From the NCBI GenBank assembly GCA_000403295.2, contig KE159612.1, forward strand, positions 320,181 to 384,180: a stretch of DNA of 64,000 nucleotides, in the 5' to 3' direction. Below are positions 42,021 through 51,585 of the stretch, in pieces (positions within the stretch are counted from its first letter, which is position 1; every line of letters starts with the position of its first letter). This DNA comes from Lachnospiraceae bacterium M18-1 (GTDB lineage: Bacteria > Bacillota > Clostridia > Lachnospirales > Lachnospiraceae). The notes beneath the pieces are model-generated. The model ran no database searches, was not told where the DNA came from, and saw only the letters and a program-made list of their open reading frames with translations. A program made the translations under genes and the position numbers.

Positions 42021-44549
42021 ATGTCATCAGTAGGTTCATTAAGCACTTCAACAAGCACGAGTATCCGGGGTTACGGCGGACTGGCCAGCGGACTGGACAG
42101 AGACGAACTGATCAAGGGTATGACCCTCGGCACAACAACCAAGATAAATAAGCAGGAGCAGAAGAAGCAGCAGGCTCAATGGAGGCAGGAAGCAATCCAG
42201 ACGATCAGCAGTGCCATGATCGGATTCCACAGTAAGTATACAGAGACTCTGACTTCACCCACCAACTTATTCAGTTCTCTGCTCTGGGGCAGGAATAAGA
42301 TCACAACTTCCGGCATAAACAGCAAGTATGTATCCGTTACAGGAACAGCAAGCGGAGCAGACGCGATCACCATTATGGGTATCAAGCAGAAGGCTGAGAA
42401 TGCGAAGTGGTCTTCTTCAAATAAGATTTCTGACGGGACATTGAGTTCAGATATAATTGACATTAACACAACGGATCCAGAAGCATATAAGGTTGAAAAT
42501 CTGGTTGGGAAAACCATAGATATCAAGTATGGCGGTACAACGTATTCTATTTATTTGAGTGAGTCGGATAACTATGATTATTCAAATGCAGAAGGGATTA
42601 AAAATGCGATCAACGACCTTCTGTCAAAGCAGACGACGAGCAACGATAAAAAGCTCTCAACGATCGTTGAGGCAACTGTAAATGATGACGGTACGCTGGG
42701 ATTCAAGGATATCGGCAGCGGCGGCAATACATTGGAACTGACCGGCGGATCTGCATTGGAGCTTCTCGGATTACGGAAGGAAAAAGAAGGCGACGAAAAA
42801 GAAGGTAAAGTCGTAAATGACGGAAAGATAACCAGCGATGCGACACAGGTTGCAGGAGAGATCAAAGAAGAGAACATTATCAAGAAGGTTGACTTTTACG
42901 AGTATGTTGCAGGAAAGACGCTGAGCTTTTCTTATAACGGAACTTCTGCAACTGTAAAGATGCCAGGTGCGGAGGATCTGAAGAAAGCAGCTGATGCAAT
43001 AAAGGCGAAGGATCCTAGTAAGACTCAGAATGAGGCAACGATTGAAGCAATCGCAGATTCCATCCAGGATCAGCTTGACAAGTCCTTCGGAAAAGGCAGA
43101 ATTGAAGTTGACGGGACAGACGGAAAGCTTTCTTTCAGGACAACGGTTCCAGGCAGCAAGGGAGCAGACGGTAAACTGGAAACAGATGAATCTTCCGTAT
43201 TTTCCCTCACAGGCGGAAGCATTGCCTTGATCGGCAACAACAAAGGGGCTCTGCAAAGCAAGGGTGCAGATAAACAGAGCGCTCTTCACGCAGGAGATAC
43301 AACCCGGCTGAACCTGAATGTGGCGATTGAAAAAGCCGGACTTTTAAACAAAGATAATCTTAAATTTGATGCGAACGGCGAAGCAAAATTTAAGATTAAC
43401 GACAAAGAAATTACGATAAAGAAGACCGATACTATTAATGATGTTATGAAAAAGATCAATAATAGTGGGGCGGGCGTTACAGTAAGCTACCAGGAGGCAG
43501 CGGATAAGTTTACATTTACCTCTACTGAGAACGGCGCCAGCGGAGCAATTGAATTTGATCAGAATAGTAAGGATTTGGTAAATGCTCTCTTTGGACTTGA
43601 CGTAGGGGCCGCAACTAACGGCGTTGAGGTTTATGGAAAACGCGGTCAGGATGCTATTGTTTCTGTGAAGTATGCAGGTTCTGACGAAATCGTGAACTTA
43701 AGGCGTGATTCCAATTCCTTTACGGTAGACGGTCTTTCAATTGCTATCAAAGGTACATTCGGAGAGTATAATGCAGCTGGTGAGCTTGAGAATGTGGAGC
43801 CTGACCAGGCCGTTGAGATTGACGCTTCCGTTGATGTTGACAAACTGATGGATACGATCAAGTCCTTCGTGGAAGAGTACAATTCCATCGTTGACATGGT
43901 CAATACACAACTGACTACAAAGCATGAGAAAGACTACGATCCGCTTAGTTCCGAACAGAAAGGCGAGCTGTCCGAGAGCGAGATTGAGAAGTGGGAAGAA
44001 AAAGCAAAGGCCGGCCTGCTGTATGGCGACAGTGACCTGAGATCACTGAGTATGGATCTGCGCGTTGTTGTCAGCGGCGGACTTTTAGAGAAGTTCAGAG
44101 AGGTTGGAATCAGTGTATCCAGCACATACTCTGACAATGGTAAGCTGTCGATTGACGAAGCGAAGCTGCGGGGCGCACTTCAGACAGACCCGGAGAAGGT
44201 TGAAAAGCTGTTTACATCGAAGGCAGGGGTAGACGCAGACAACAATGAGACATTTAACGGTCTGGCAACGAACCTGAAGACTGTTATGAATAAATATGTG
44301 AATACTACTGGTTCTATGGAAAACAAGGGTATCCTGATCCGTAAAGCAGGTTCCAAGAGTTCTGCAATGAGTCTTACACAGAACACTTATTATAATGAGA
44401 TATCAAGTATTGATAAGATCATCGAGAAGCTGAAAGCACAGCTGAAAAAAGAACAGGATCGCTATGTGTCTCAGTTCTCGACTCTGGAAACACTGATCGC
44501 CAATATGAACAGCCAGTCCAGTTATCTGAGTTCGATGTCAGGCTATTAA
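42021..44549 (+). CDS. fliD: Flagellar filament cap protein FliD
   Basis: An 842-residue filament cap, larger than the usual 450-550. The conserved N-terminus (GYGGLASGLDRDELIKGMTL) and C-terminus (GLATNLKTVMNKYVN; a coiled coil ending SSYLSSMSGY) flank a long variable region (about 130-560) of Lys/Asp/Gly-rich beta-type sequence exposed at the tip. ATG at 42021 follows AGGAGAGG; the frame is open to 41913 but that stretch is unlike FliD. It heads fliD-fliS-chaperone. Confidence 0.93.
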   Translation: MSSVGSLSTSTSTSIRGYGGLASGLDRDELIKGMTLGTTTKINKQEQKKQQAQWRQEAIQTISSAMIGFHSKYTETLTSPTNLFSSLLWGRNKITTSGINSKYVSVTGTASGADAITIMGIKQKAENAKWSSSNKISDGTLSSDIIDINTTDPEAYKVENLVGKTIDIKYGGTTYSIYLSESDNYDYSNAEGIKNAINDLLSKQTTSNDKKLSTIVEATVNDDGTLGFKDIGSGGNTLELTGGSALELLGLRKEKEGDEKEGKVVNDGKITSDATQVAGEIKEENIIKKVDFYEYVAGKTLSFSYNGTSATVKMPGAEDLKKAADAIKAKDPSKTQNEATIEAIADSIQDQLDKSFGKGRIEVDGTDGKLSFRTTVPGSKGADGKLETDESSVFSLTGGSIALIGNNKGALQSKGADKQSALHAGDTTRLNLNVAIEKAGLLNKDNLKFDANGEAKFKINDKEITIKKTDTINDVMKKINNSGAGVTVSYQEAADKFTFTSTENGASGAIEFDQNSKDLVNALFGLDVGAATNGVEVYGKRGQDAIVSVKYAGSDEIVNLRRDSNSFTVDGLSIAIKGTFGEYNAAGELENVEPDQAVEIDASVDVDKLMDTIKSFVEEYNSIVDMVNTQLTTKHEKDYDPLSSEQKGELSESEIEKWEEKAKAGLLYGDSDLRSLSMDLRVVVSGGLLEKFREVGISVSSTYSDNGKLSIDEAKLRGALQTDPEKVEKLFTSKAGVDADNNETFNGLATNLKTVMNKYVNTTGSMENKGILIRKAGSKSSAMSLTQNTYYNEISSIDKIIEKLKAQLKKEQDRYVSQFSTLETLIANMNSQSSYLSSMSGY

Positions 44550-44568
44550 ACCGAAAAAGGGGAAAAGC

Positions 44569-44940
44569 ATGTATCAGAATGGATATGAACAGTATAAACT
44601 GCAATCTGTAAACACAATGACAAGCGGCGAGATGCTCCTGCTTCTCTATGATGAGCTGATCAAGCGTCTCGCCAGGGCGCAGATTGCGTTAGAAGATGAA
44701 AATTATGATTTATTTAATCAATCGGTTCAGAGATCGAAGGAGATCGTACAGTATCTTAATAATACGTTAAATATGAATTATAAGATCAGCTACGAGTTGA
44801 GAAGGATGTACGATTTCTTCCTTTTTGAGCTGAGCCGGCTGCAGGCCGGAAGAAAGGCTGCTGTGATCCAGGAACTGAAGCCCCTTGTGGCGGAGCTTCG
44901 AGATGCATTCAAAGAGGCGAGTAAGACAGCTGCCGTATAG
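44569..44940 (+). CDS. fliS: Flagellin export chaperone FliS
   Basis: A 123-residue all-helical chaperone that caps flagellin before export. YEQYKLQSVNTMTSGEMLLL at the N-terminus is characteristic. Follows fliD by 19 bases. Confidence 0.94.
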   Translation: MYQNGYEQYKLQSVNTMTSGEMLLLLYDELIKRLARAQIALEDENYDLFNQSVQRSKEIVQYLNNTLNMNYKISYELRRMYDFFLFELSRLQAGRKAAVIQELKPLVAELRDAFKEASKTAAV

Positions 44941-45008
44941 ACCGTTGTTTCAGGTGCGGACGGCAGGATACGATTTCCGTTTATATTAGGAGAGGGCAGA
45001 TAGAGCAT

Positions 45009-45419
45009 ATGGAAAATAGAGAAGAATTTCTGACAGAGGTCCTGAGAAGGGTACAGCGGAATTATGTACATATGGTAGAGATTGAGAGGCTCACGAAGGA
45101 CATGGGGGCTTCTTTATCGAGAAATGACAGGGAATCCGTTGAGCTGCTCTTGAAGATGCGCGGAGAGGAAATGGATCAGGCCGGTGAGGTCCGACAGGAG
45201 ATCCGGACGATTCTCGAGGCAGTGGATGAAGAGGAGAGGAAGAAGTTCCGCTCCTGGCTGAACGGTGAGAACACGTATGAGCCGGATAGTTTTGAAGCGA
45301 GAAAAATTACCGAACTGAGCAAACAGACACAGCAGGTTTTAAACCGGACGATCAGTTTGGATAAAGTATTAAATTCCAAAGTGGCCGGAAAAGAATCTTA
45401 TTACCAGGCAACTTCATAA
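45009..45419 (+). CDS. Small coiled-coil protein, FliT/FlgN-like position
   Basis: A 136-residue highly charged helical protein after fliS, where FliT- or FlgN-type chaperones are expected. Sequence identity to either is not evident. ATG follows AGGAGAGG. A terminator follows at once, so it ends the fliD-fliS transcript. Export chaperone is a positional inference. Confidence 0.6.
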   Translation: MENREEFLTEVLRRVQRNYVHMVEIERLTKDMGASLSRNDRESVELLLKMRGEEMDQAGEVRQEIRTILEAVDEEERKKFRSWLNGENTYEPDSFEARKITELSKQTQQVLNRTISLDKVLNSKVAGKESYYQATS

Positions 45420-45424
45420 ACTGA

Positions 45425-45452
45425 AAAACGCGCCGATTGGCGCGTTTTTTTG
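45425..45452 (+). terminator. Terminator of the fliD-fliS transcript
   Basis: AAAACGCGCC (45425-45434) and GGCGCGTTTT (45439-45448) pair around GATT and lead into a run of T. A second, smaller palindrome (ATGCGCACTGCGTGCGCAT, near 45497-45515) follows in the spacer. Confidence 0.9.
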
Positions 45453-45538
45453 TTCTAATTCGAGAAGCGTCCTATAGAACAAAAACCCTCCGGGGGATGC
45501 GCACTGCGTGCGCATAAGTGCTTTTCAGCAGCAAAGGA

Positions 45539-46321
45539 TCATTTTGGCGTGATGGTCCATACCGGTCCTCCTGCCGATGCAGTGGTGAGCAGCTCATCCA
45601 GAACAATCTGGACGTCCCATGCAGTCTGTGTTCTCTCCAGCCTTGCCGGATCAGCAACCCGTACCTGATTCCCGGGCCAGTCGTCCGTAATGATAATAAA
45701 ATGACCGCTGTCGGAAAAATGGCCGGGCCCCATCAATGCGACCAGAATATGTCCGCTTTTCAGCTCTGACATTACGCCTTCTGCTGTGAGATCCTGAAAG
45801 GACTCTGCGTGAAGCCCAAATGCGGAGGCGCTCTCGGGAATAAACTCATGCTTTGTACCAAAGCCGGATGACCAGTAATGGTTGTCAGCCGCCCAGGCCG
45901 CCATATCAGGAGGCTGACAGGTATGTTCCGTAAAACTGTTCACAATCATGGCCATTACGGTAGGACCGCAGCCGTAGACGGAAAGAGGATCGCTGCCGCC
46001 ATAAAGGTAATCTGCCCAGCGGGAATCAGACTGATTATAATAAGTCAGAGTGCCGATGCTCGAAGTCAGCGACAATGTGTACTGCCCTTCCGAGACGGCA
46101 GTATTTTCCAGAGGCTCAGGAGTCGCGCCGGGAGACAGATCTGCGGTATACTGGCCGCCCGGAGAAACTGTAACTTCCGAAGGAACATCGGATTCTGGGT
46201 CAGGCTTTTCCTCCGAAGAGGAATCAAACGTAAATGGATGTGTCTGAGAGTAGGAAATACAGAAGAGAATTGTCAGAAAAAGGAAGCCGCATATTATTTT
46301 CTTTTTCATTTTTTTCTCCAT
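45539..46321 (-). CDS. Exported C39-like cysteine peptidase family protein
   Basis: A 260-residue protein with an N-terminal hydrophobic export segment (about 6-26), a Pro/Ser/Glu linker (about 30-85) and a C39-type papain-fold domain. YNQSDSRWADYLYGGS opens it, GCGPTVMAMIV holds the likely catalytic cysteine and GHFIIITDDW the histidine, with VADPAR close to the end. A second ATG at 46309 has the better spacing to GGAG. It is divergent from the ATPase gene at 46443. Substrate unknown; wall or peptide processing is possible. Confidence 0.7.
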   Translation of the reverse strand: MEKKMKKKIICGFLFLTILFCISYSQTHPFTFDSSSEEKPDPESDVPSEVTVSPGGQYTADLSPGATPEPLENTAVSEGQYTLSLTSSIGTLTYYNQSDSRWADYLYGGSDPLSVYGCGPTVMAMIVNSFTEHTCQPPDMAAWAADNHYWSSGFGTKHEFIPESASAFGLHAESFQDLTAEGVMSELKSGHILVALMGPGHFSDSGHFIIITDDWPGNQVRVADPARLERTQTAWDVQIVLDELLTTASAGGPVWTITPK

Positions 46322-46335
46322 ATTCTTATAATCTA

Positions 46336-46364
46336 TTGACTGTATCGAATAAAAAAAGTATAGT
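46336..46364 (+). promoter_or_regulatory. Sigma-A type promoter of the FtsE-like gene
   Basis: TTGACT (46336-46341), 17 bp, TATAGT (46359-46364): five of six matches in each box at ideal spacing, 78 bases before the start codon. A GGGGAACCCC palindrome lies in the leader (about 46382-46391). Confidence 0.7.
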
Positions 46365-46442
46365 TATATCATATCCTGTAATGGGGAACCCCACACATAT
46401 CGTATATCGGTACTTGTGGAAAAAAAATAAGGTAGGGAGTGT

Positions 46443-47171
46443 ATGGCACAAATTATTTTTGATCATGTGACAAAAAAGTTTGGGGATGAGACTGCACTGG
46501 ATAACGTTTCCTTTGAGATAGAGAAAGGAGAATTTGTTTTTGTGCTCGGCAGGAGCGGTGCAGGAAAGAGTACCCTGCTGAATCTGATCATGAAGCAGGA
46601 GGAAGTGACTTCCGGACGGATCACGGTCAACGGACGCCGGGTAGACATTATGAAGAGAAAAAAGATTCCTGCACACCGGAGCAGGATCGGAATCATGTCT
46701 CAGGATGTGGGCCTGCTGAGAGACCGTACCGTTTATGATAATATTATATTTGCATTGTGGGCTACGGAGCACAGTTCTGCTCAAATGAAAAAGACTGCCA
46801 TGCGGGTGCTGGGGCTGGTGGGACTGGTGGGAAAATCACAGTCCTTTCCGGATGAACTGTCCGGCGGTGAGAAGGCCAGAGTCCTTTTGGCCAGGGCTCT
46901 TTCTACGGGTCCGGAGATATTGATCGCGGACGAACCAACGGCAAATCTGGATCCCGATGCTTCCTGGGATCTGATGCAGCTCCTTGCAGAGGTCAATTAT
47001 CAGGGGATGACGGTTGTAGTGGCAAGTCATGCCAGAGATCTCGTGACGATCATGAAAAAAAGGTGCATTTCCCTTGTGTCCGGTATGGTCGCGGCGGATG
47101 AAAGAAATTCCATATACAATCAGAAAGTCATGGATATTTTTGAAGAAAGGAGAATCCTTTCAAAAAAATAG
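46443..47171 (+). CDS. FtsE-like ABC transporter ATPase without FtsX
   Basis: A 242-residue ABC ATPase: Walker A GRSGAGKST (about 37-45), signature LSGGEKARVLLARA (about 139), Walker B ILIADEPTANLD (about 160), His switch VVASHAR. It is closest in style to FtsE of the cell-division complex. No FtsX or other permease is adjacent, which is unusual, so its membrane partner must be elsewhere or it has another role. It has its own promoter. Confidence 0.8.
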   Translation: MAQIIFDHVTKKFGDETALDNVSFEIEKGEFVFVLGRSGAGKSTLLNLIMKQEEVTSGRITVNGRRVDIMKRKKIPAHRSRIGIMSQDVGLLRDRTVYDNIIFALWATEHSSAQMKKTAMRVLGLVGLVGKSQSFPDELSGGEKARVLLARALSTGPEILIADEPTANLDPDASWDLMQLLAEVNYQGMTVVVASHARDLVTIMKKRCISLVSGMVAADERNSIYNQKVMDIFEERRILSKK

Positions 47172-47237
47172 ACAAGAATACAACCCTCTTTTTGCAGTGA
47201 GAAAAAAACGAAAAAGTGTTATATTTGTCGGAAAATA

Positions 47238-47245
47238 TCCGATAA
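47238..47245 (+). promoter_or_regulatory. Candidate sigma-28 -10 box before the MCP operon
   Basis: TCCGATAA matches seven of eight sigma-28 -10 positions. The -35 at 15-bp spacing is weak (TTAT). It is 45-50 bases before the pseudo-nucleotidyltransferase gene that precedes and overlaps the MCP, a class of gene usually controlled by sigma-28. Confidence 0.45.
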
Positions 47246-47286
47246 ATATAGAAGGGGTATTTTTGTGACACTGGAAGGAGGGACCT

Positions 47287-48753
47287 ATTATTAATTATGA
47301 GATCAGATATATGCTGATGCTGCTGGGGGCCATAATTAATCAAAAACCGGTCCAGACCTCGAGAAGATATGTTAATTGGGATAAGATCTTAAGTATTTCT
47401 GATTACCAGAATGTGGTCAATCTTGTATATCTGGGAATCCTTGGACTGGAGAAAGAGATTTCGGAGGCGTGCGGGGAAGAGTTCTATCAGAAGTATAAGA
47501 AGGAACTTCTTTTATATGATTCGTATCAAAAAGCGGAAGAGGTGATCCTCTGGCAGCTGGAGAGGCATGGAATCGACGCGCTGCTGCTGTCAGATACGAG
47601 CGTGAGGGAATTGTACCCGCTGCCGGAGATGGCATCTTTCGGCCAGATTCAGATTCTTGTAGATAAGAAAAGCCTGACCCGGGTCTACAGGCTGATGCGT
47701 GATATGGATTATGAGCAGGTGGATGACAGGCTGGAAAAGGGAAATGTATATGTGAGGGTGCCGGGAATACGGGTTGTATTTTACGGTGAGATCCCAATTG
47801 AAAATAAAGTTCTCAAGCGGTATTTTTCCGGTCCTATAAGGAAGTATCTGCGTATGGAAAACAGCAGCCGGCAGAATGCGGCGCAGGGGGCGCTGCAGCC
47901 TGCCGGAGCTGCTTCGGCAAAGTATCGCTTCATACATATATTGTCTGATGAGGAAGAATATGTATACCGTGCAGGAAGGCTGGTCGAATTGTATCTCACC
48001 GGTGTGCTGAAGATTCGGGATATCCTGGAATTCTGGCTGTTCAGGAATGTATTGGATGAGGCATTTCCGTGGAAAGCGGCGAGGGATCTTCTGGAAAAGG
48101 CAAAGTGGACGGAATTTGTCCATCAGGCCGAGGTGCTTTCCTCTCTCTGGTTCGAAGAGGGGGTAAGGCAGCAGTACGGGACCGCGCTGGAACTGGAGGA
48201 ATGTATTCTTCTGCACGGTCAGGAGAATAAGCATCTGGATAAGGTACTCCTGCCGAATGAAAAGGTCAGGCTGGATTTTTACCGGCGCGACAGAGAGGAA
48301 GAGTGGCTTCTCAAAAAGAGGGAGTGGATGTTTCCACCGAAAGATTATATGTGCCAGTTTTTCCCCATACTGGACAAATATCCATTTTTACTTATTTTTT
48401 GCTGGGGTATCCGGAACGTCCGTATCTATTACAGGATGTTTGCGGGCAGATGCGAAAAGGCCTGGTTTCGGCTCAGCGTAAAATGTTTGGACATAAAAGA
48501 AAAGATAAAGACGCGGTTCCAAAAAGAGGGAGAAGCGGAAGAACTGCCATCAGAGGATGCAGGAGACGCATCAGAGGCACAGGAGACCGGCGGCAGCGGA
48601 GCACCAGGGCAGCCAGAGCCGGAGCGGCATGAAGAACAGCCGTCCATCATTGGATCGGCAAAAGAAAAAGAACCGGAAAGCAGTGCGGATTCAGGCAATG
48701 CGGAGCCGGAAATGACAGAAGGAGACAGACGAGTTGAAGAATTTAAAGATTAG
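47287..48753 (+). CDS. Nucleotidyltransferase-fold protein, catalytic residues lost
   Basis: About 488 residues. Residues about 60-200 match the uncharacterised NTP_transf_5 fold ([20 protein letters not shown], then GQIQILV). In active relatives the strand reads G-D-I-D; here both aspartates are glutamines, so it is probably a pseudoenzyme. A Pro/Glu-rich tail ends it. The strong ribosome site (GGAAGGAGGG, 47273-47282) is 29 bases before the first ATG (47311) but close to in-frame ATT codons at 47287 and 47290, suggesting an ATT start. It overlaps the MCP start by 20 bases, so the two are translationally coupled. Confidence 0.65.
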   Translation: MINYEIRYMLMLLGAIINQKPVQTSRRYVNWDKILSISDYQNVVNLVYLGILGLEKEISEACGEEFYQKYKKELLLYDSYQKAEEVILWQLERHGIDALLLSDTSVRELYPLPEMASFGQIQILVDKKSLTRVYRLMRDMDYEQVDDRLEKGNVYVRVPGIRVVFYGEIPIENKVLKRYFSGPIRKYLRMENSSRQNAAQGALQPAGAASAKYRFIHILSDEEEYVYRAGRLVELYLTGVLKIRDILEFWLFRNVLDEAFPWKAARDLLEKAKWTEFVHQAEVLSSLWFEEGVRQQYGTALELEECILLHGQENKHLDKVLLPNEKVRLDFYRRDREEEWLLKKREWMFPPKDYMCQFFPILDKYPFLLIFCWGIRNVRIYYRMFAGRCEKAWFRLSVKCLDIKEKIKTRFQKEGEAEELPSEDAGDASEAQETGGSGAPGQPEPERHEEQPSIIGSAKEKEPESSADSGNAEPEMTEGDRRVEEFKD

Positions 48754-50425
48754 AAACAAACTATATGTATCATTTGGAATGGTTTTGATCTTAACGGTCA
48801 TAATCTCGGTTTTTTCCGTTTTGCAGCTGAGAAAGGCGAATAATAATCTGAATGCCTGCATGAACGGACCTGTTGCGGCGGATGACGCGGTACAGTCCAA
48901 CCGGGTTGCTACAAATGAGGCGGCAAAGCATGTGCGTGATATGTATATAAGCGGGAGAGTAGGATCCGCTGAGAAGCAGACGATCCAGGATGATATTGCC
49001 TCTATTACAAGCAACTTTGAAGTGCTTGAGAACTCCAAGGATCTGAACCAGGAAGAAGTGGCGGCATATGAGACTGCTGTTGAAGACTGGCTTGCAGAGG
49101 CAAATGAGATCATTGCTATGCTGGAGAGCGGAGATCAGGACGGTGCGAAGAATGCGATCCTGAACCGCTGTACTCCTGCATTGGAAAAGGTGATCCAGCT
49201 GGCAAGGCCTTTGAGTGAAAAGTCTACCTCCATGCGTGCGGCTGCACTGGACGAAAGCTATCAAAGTACAAATACCAGCATGATCGCTCTGATCATTATG
49301 GTTGCGATCTCCATCCTGCTGGCGCTGATCATCTGCGGCAGAGTGACGTCAACGATCGTGAAACCTGTGGCAGAGATCGAGAAGGCAATGGAAGGTCTGG
49401 CGCAGGGCAATATGACTCAGGAACTTGTATATGACTCAAGGGATGAGTTTGGAACACTGGTGAAGAACGTAAGAGCAACCTGTGTGGCTCTGGAATCCGT
49501 TGTGGATGACCTGAGAAATCTTTTGGATGAGATGGCAAGGGGGAATTTTGATATCCGTGCGAATCCGGACTTGTATAAGGGTGATTTTGTACCGCTTCTG
49601 GAATCCATCCGCCGTATGAATATCAACTTGAGTGATGTGATGCGCCAGATTAACGATGCTTCCGACCAGGTAGCAAGCGGAGCCGATCAGGTATCCTCCG
49701 GCGCTCAGGCGCTTTCTCAGGGGGCGACACAGCAGGCAAGTTCTGTGGAAGAGCTGGCGGCAACAGTGAATGAGATCTCCAGGGAAGTCAGCAATACCGC
49801 ACAGAATGCGAAGGATGCAAGCGGCATGGTGACAGAGGCACAGAGCAAGCTGTCTGTTTCTAATGAACAGATGCAGGATATGATCACAGCGATGGGCGAT
49901 ATCAGCCAGAAGTCCGGCGATATCGGCAAGATTATTAAAACGATCGAGGATATTGCGTTCCAGACCAACATCCTGGCACTGAACGCGGCAGTTGAGGCGG
50001 CTCGTGCAGGCGAGGCTGGCAAGGGATTCGCGGTCGTGGCTGACGAAGTGCGGAACCTGGCTTCTAAGAGTGCGGAGGCGGCAAGCAACACCACGGCTCT
50101 GATCGAAGGTACGATCGCAGCGGTGGAGAATGGTACGGAGATCGCAGGCCGGACTGCAGAGGCAATTTCCGCTACGGTAGAAAGCACCAGAAGCGCGGTT
50201 GATTATGTGGATAAGATCACAACGGCAGCAGAGAGCCAGGCAGAGGCGATTTCACAGGTTACTACCGGTATGGATCAGATTTCCAGCGTGGTACAGACCA
50301 ACTCTGCTACATCTGAGGAAAGTGCGGCGGCCAGTGAAGAGTTATCCAGTCAGTCACAGCTTCTGAAATCACTGGTAACACGGTTTAAGCTGAGAACCAA
50401 TCAGCCAGGTCCGTCTTCCAAATAA
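48734..50425 (+). CDS. Methyl-accepting chemotaxis protein
   Basis: A 563-residue chemoreceptor. TM1 about 10-31, a small helical sensor (about 32-181), TM2 about 182-202, HAMP about 203-255, and a signalling domain with the conserved tip ([20 protein letters not shown]). It starts with TTG at 48734, ten bases after AAGGAG, inside the preceding gene. The sensor type is 4HB; the ligand is unknown. Confidence 0.94.
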   Translation: MKNLKIRNKLYVSFGMVLILTVIISVFSVLQLRKANNNLNACMNGPVAADDAVQSNRVATNEAAKHVRDMYISGRVGSAEKQTIQDDIASITSNFEVLENSKDLNQEEVAAYETAVEDWLAEANEIIAMLESGDQDGAKNAILNRCTPALEKVIQLARPLSEKSTSMRAAALDESYQSTNTSMIALIIMVAISILLALIICGRVTSTIVKPVAEIEKAMEGLAQGNMTQELVYDSRDEFGTLVKNVRATCVALESVVDDLRNLLDEMARGNFDIRANPDLYKGDFVPLLESIRRMNINLSDVMRQINDASDQVASGADQVSSGAQALSQGATQQASSVEELAATVNEISREVSNTAQNAKDASGMVTEAQSKLSVSNEQMQDMITAMGDISQKSGDIGKIIKTIEDIAFQTNILALNAAVEAARAGEAGKGFAVVADEVRNLASKSAEAASNTTALIEGTIAAVENGTEIAGRTAEAISATVESTRSAVDYVDKITTAAESQAEAISQVTTGMDQISSVVQTNSATSEESAAASEELSSQSQLLKSLVTRFKLRTNQPGPSSK

Positions 50426-50456
50426 TACATATCGTGAACAGTAAGAAACGATAACG

Positions 50457-50489
50457 AATAAGGAATCCTGTACCGGATTCCTTATTTTT
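50457..50489 (+). terminator. Terminator of the MCP operon
   Basis: AATAAGGAATCC (50457-50468) pairs perfectly with GGATTCCTTATT (50475-50486) followed by TTT. Confidence 0.85.
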
Positions 50490-50555
50490 ATAACAGTTTG
50501 GTATGAGCCTTATGTACGGTTATCAGTTGGGGTGTTTTCAGATCGGAGGTGCAGA

Positions 50556-51410
50556 ATGGAAGTATATTTTAACAGTCCGGCAGAGGTTGTGGAAGCGAAT
50601 ATAAAAGGGGCGCAGGGAAAAGCTTCGCTACCTGCGTGGAAGATGATACTGCTTGGAATGCTGGCCGGGGTGTTTATCGCCCTGGGCGGGGCGGCAAGCA
50701 GTACGGCGGTCCATGGGATCGCAGATGTAGGTCTTGCAAGGACTGTGAGCGGGATGATCTTTCCGGTGGGGCTGATGATGGTCATTTTGCTGGGCGGCGA
50801 GCTTTTTACGGGAAACTGTCTGATGGTCATGGCAGTGCTGGACAGGCGTGTGACCTGGGGAAGGCTGCTGCGGAATCTGGTGATAGTGTATCTCAGCAAC
50901 CTGGCCGGCGCTGTTCTGACTGCCCTGCTGCTGAACCTCAGCGGCAATTTGAATTATTCCGGCGGATTGCTGGGAGCATATACGATCAAGACTGCGGCCG
51001 CGAAGGCGGGAATCGCGCCGCTGCAGGGGATCGCGTCAGGGATGCTCTGTAATCTTCTGGTCTGTACCGCGATCTTGATGGCAGCCGCTGCGAGAGAGAC
51101 TGCCGGAAAGATCTGGGCGGTATTTTTTCCTATTGCGGCGTTTGTGATTGGCGGATTTGAGCACTGTGTGGCGAATATGTTTTATATCCCGGCCGGAATG
51201 CTGGCTTCGTTGAATCCGGAATATGCGGCAAGAGCGCAGGAAGCTTATGGGATCACCGCGGAACAGCTTGGCGCCCTGAACGGATGGAACGGAGTGTGCA
51301 GTATTCTGTTCGTTACTCTGGGAAATGTGATCGGCGGGATGGCGCTGGTCGGTGTTCCGCTGTTTCTTGTGCATCGTTACAATCGCTCTCAGGCCGAGAT
51401 GCCTCTGTAA
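50556..51410 (+). CDS. Formate/nitrite transporter family channel
   Basis: A 284-residue FNT-family membrane channel with six spans. The N-terminal FNSPAEVVEANIKGAQGKA and the re-entrant GGELFTGNCLMVMAVLDRRV and FEHCVANMFYIPAGML blocks are diagnostic. It moves formate, nitrite or a similar small anion. ATG at 50556 follows CGGAGGTG; the upstream GTG at 50532 has no ribosome site. Confidence 0.93.
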   Translation: MEVYFNSPAEVVEANIKGAQGKASLPAWKMILLGMLAGVFIALGGAASSTAVHGIADVGLARTVSGMIFPVGLMMVILLGGELFTGNCLMVMAVLDRRVTWGRLLRNLVIVYLSNLAGAVLTALLLNLSGNLNYSGGLLGAYTIKTAAAKAGIAPLQGIASGMLCNLLVCTAILMAAAARETAGKIWAVFFPIAAFVIGGFEHCVANMFYIPAGMLASLNPEYAARAQEAYGITAEQLGALNGWNGVCSILFVTLGNVIGGMALVGVPLFLVHRYNRSQAEMPL

Positions 51411-51422
51411 AGTGGCTTGGCT

Positions 51423-51477
51423 GAATATCACATAACTGGCTATTTTGATACGACCAGTTGTGTGATATTCTTTTTTT
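51423..51477 (+). terminator. Terminator of the formate/nitrite channel gene
   Basis: A 17-base arm at 51423-51439 pairs with 51454-51470 with one mismatch and is followed by seven T. Confidence 0.9.
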
Positions 51478-51585
51478 GTATATCATATTTGGCAGCAAGA
51501 GCTGCATATAGTTGGAATCTGTAATCAAATGTATTTTGCAGGGGATGAAGGAGATAGATTTTCCTGGAAGGTTAGGAGATGTAAA

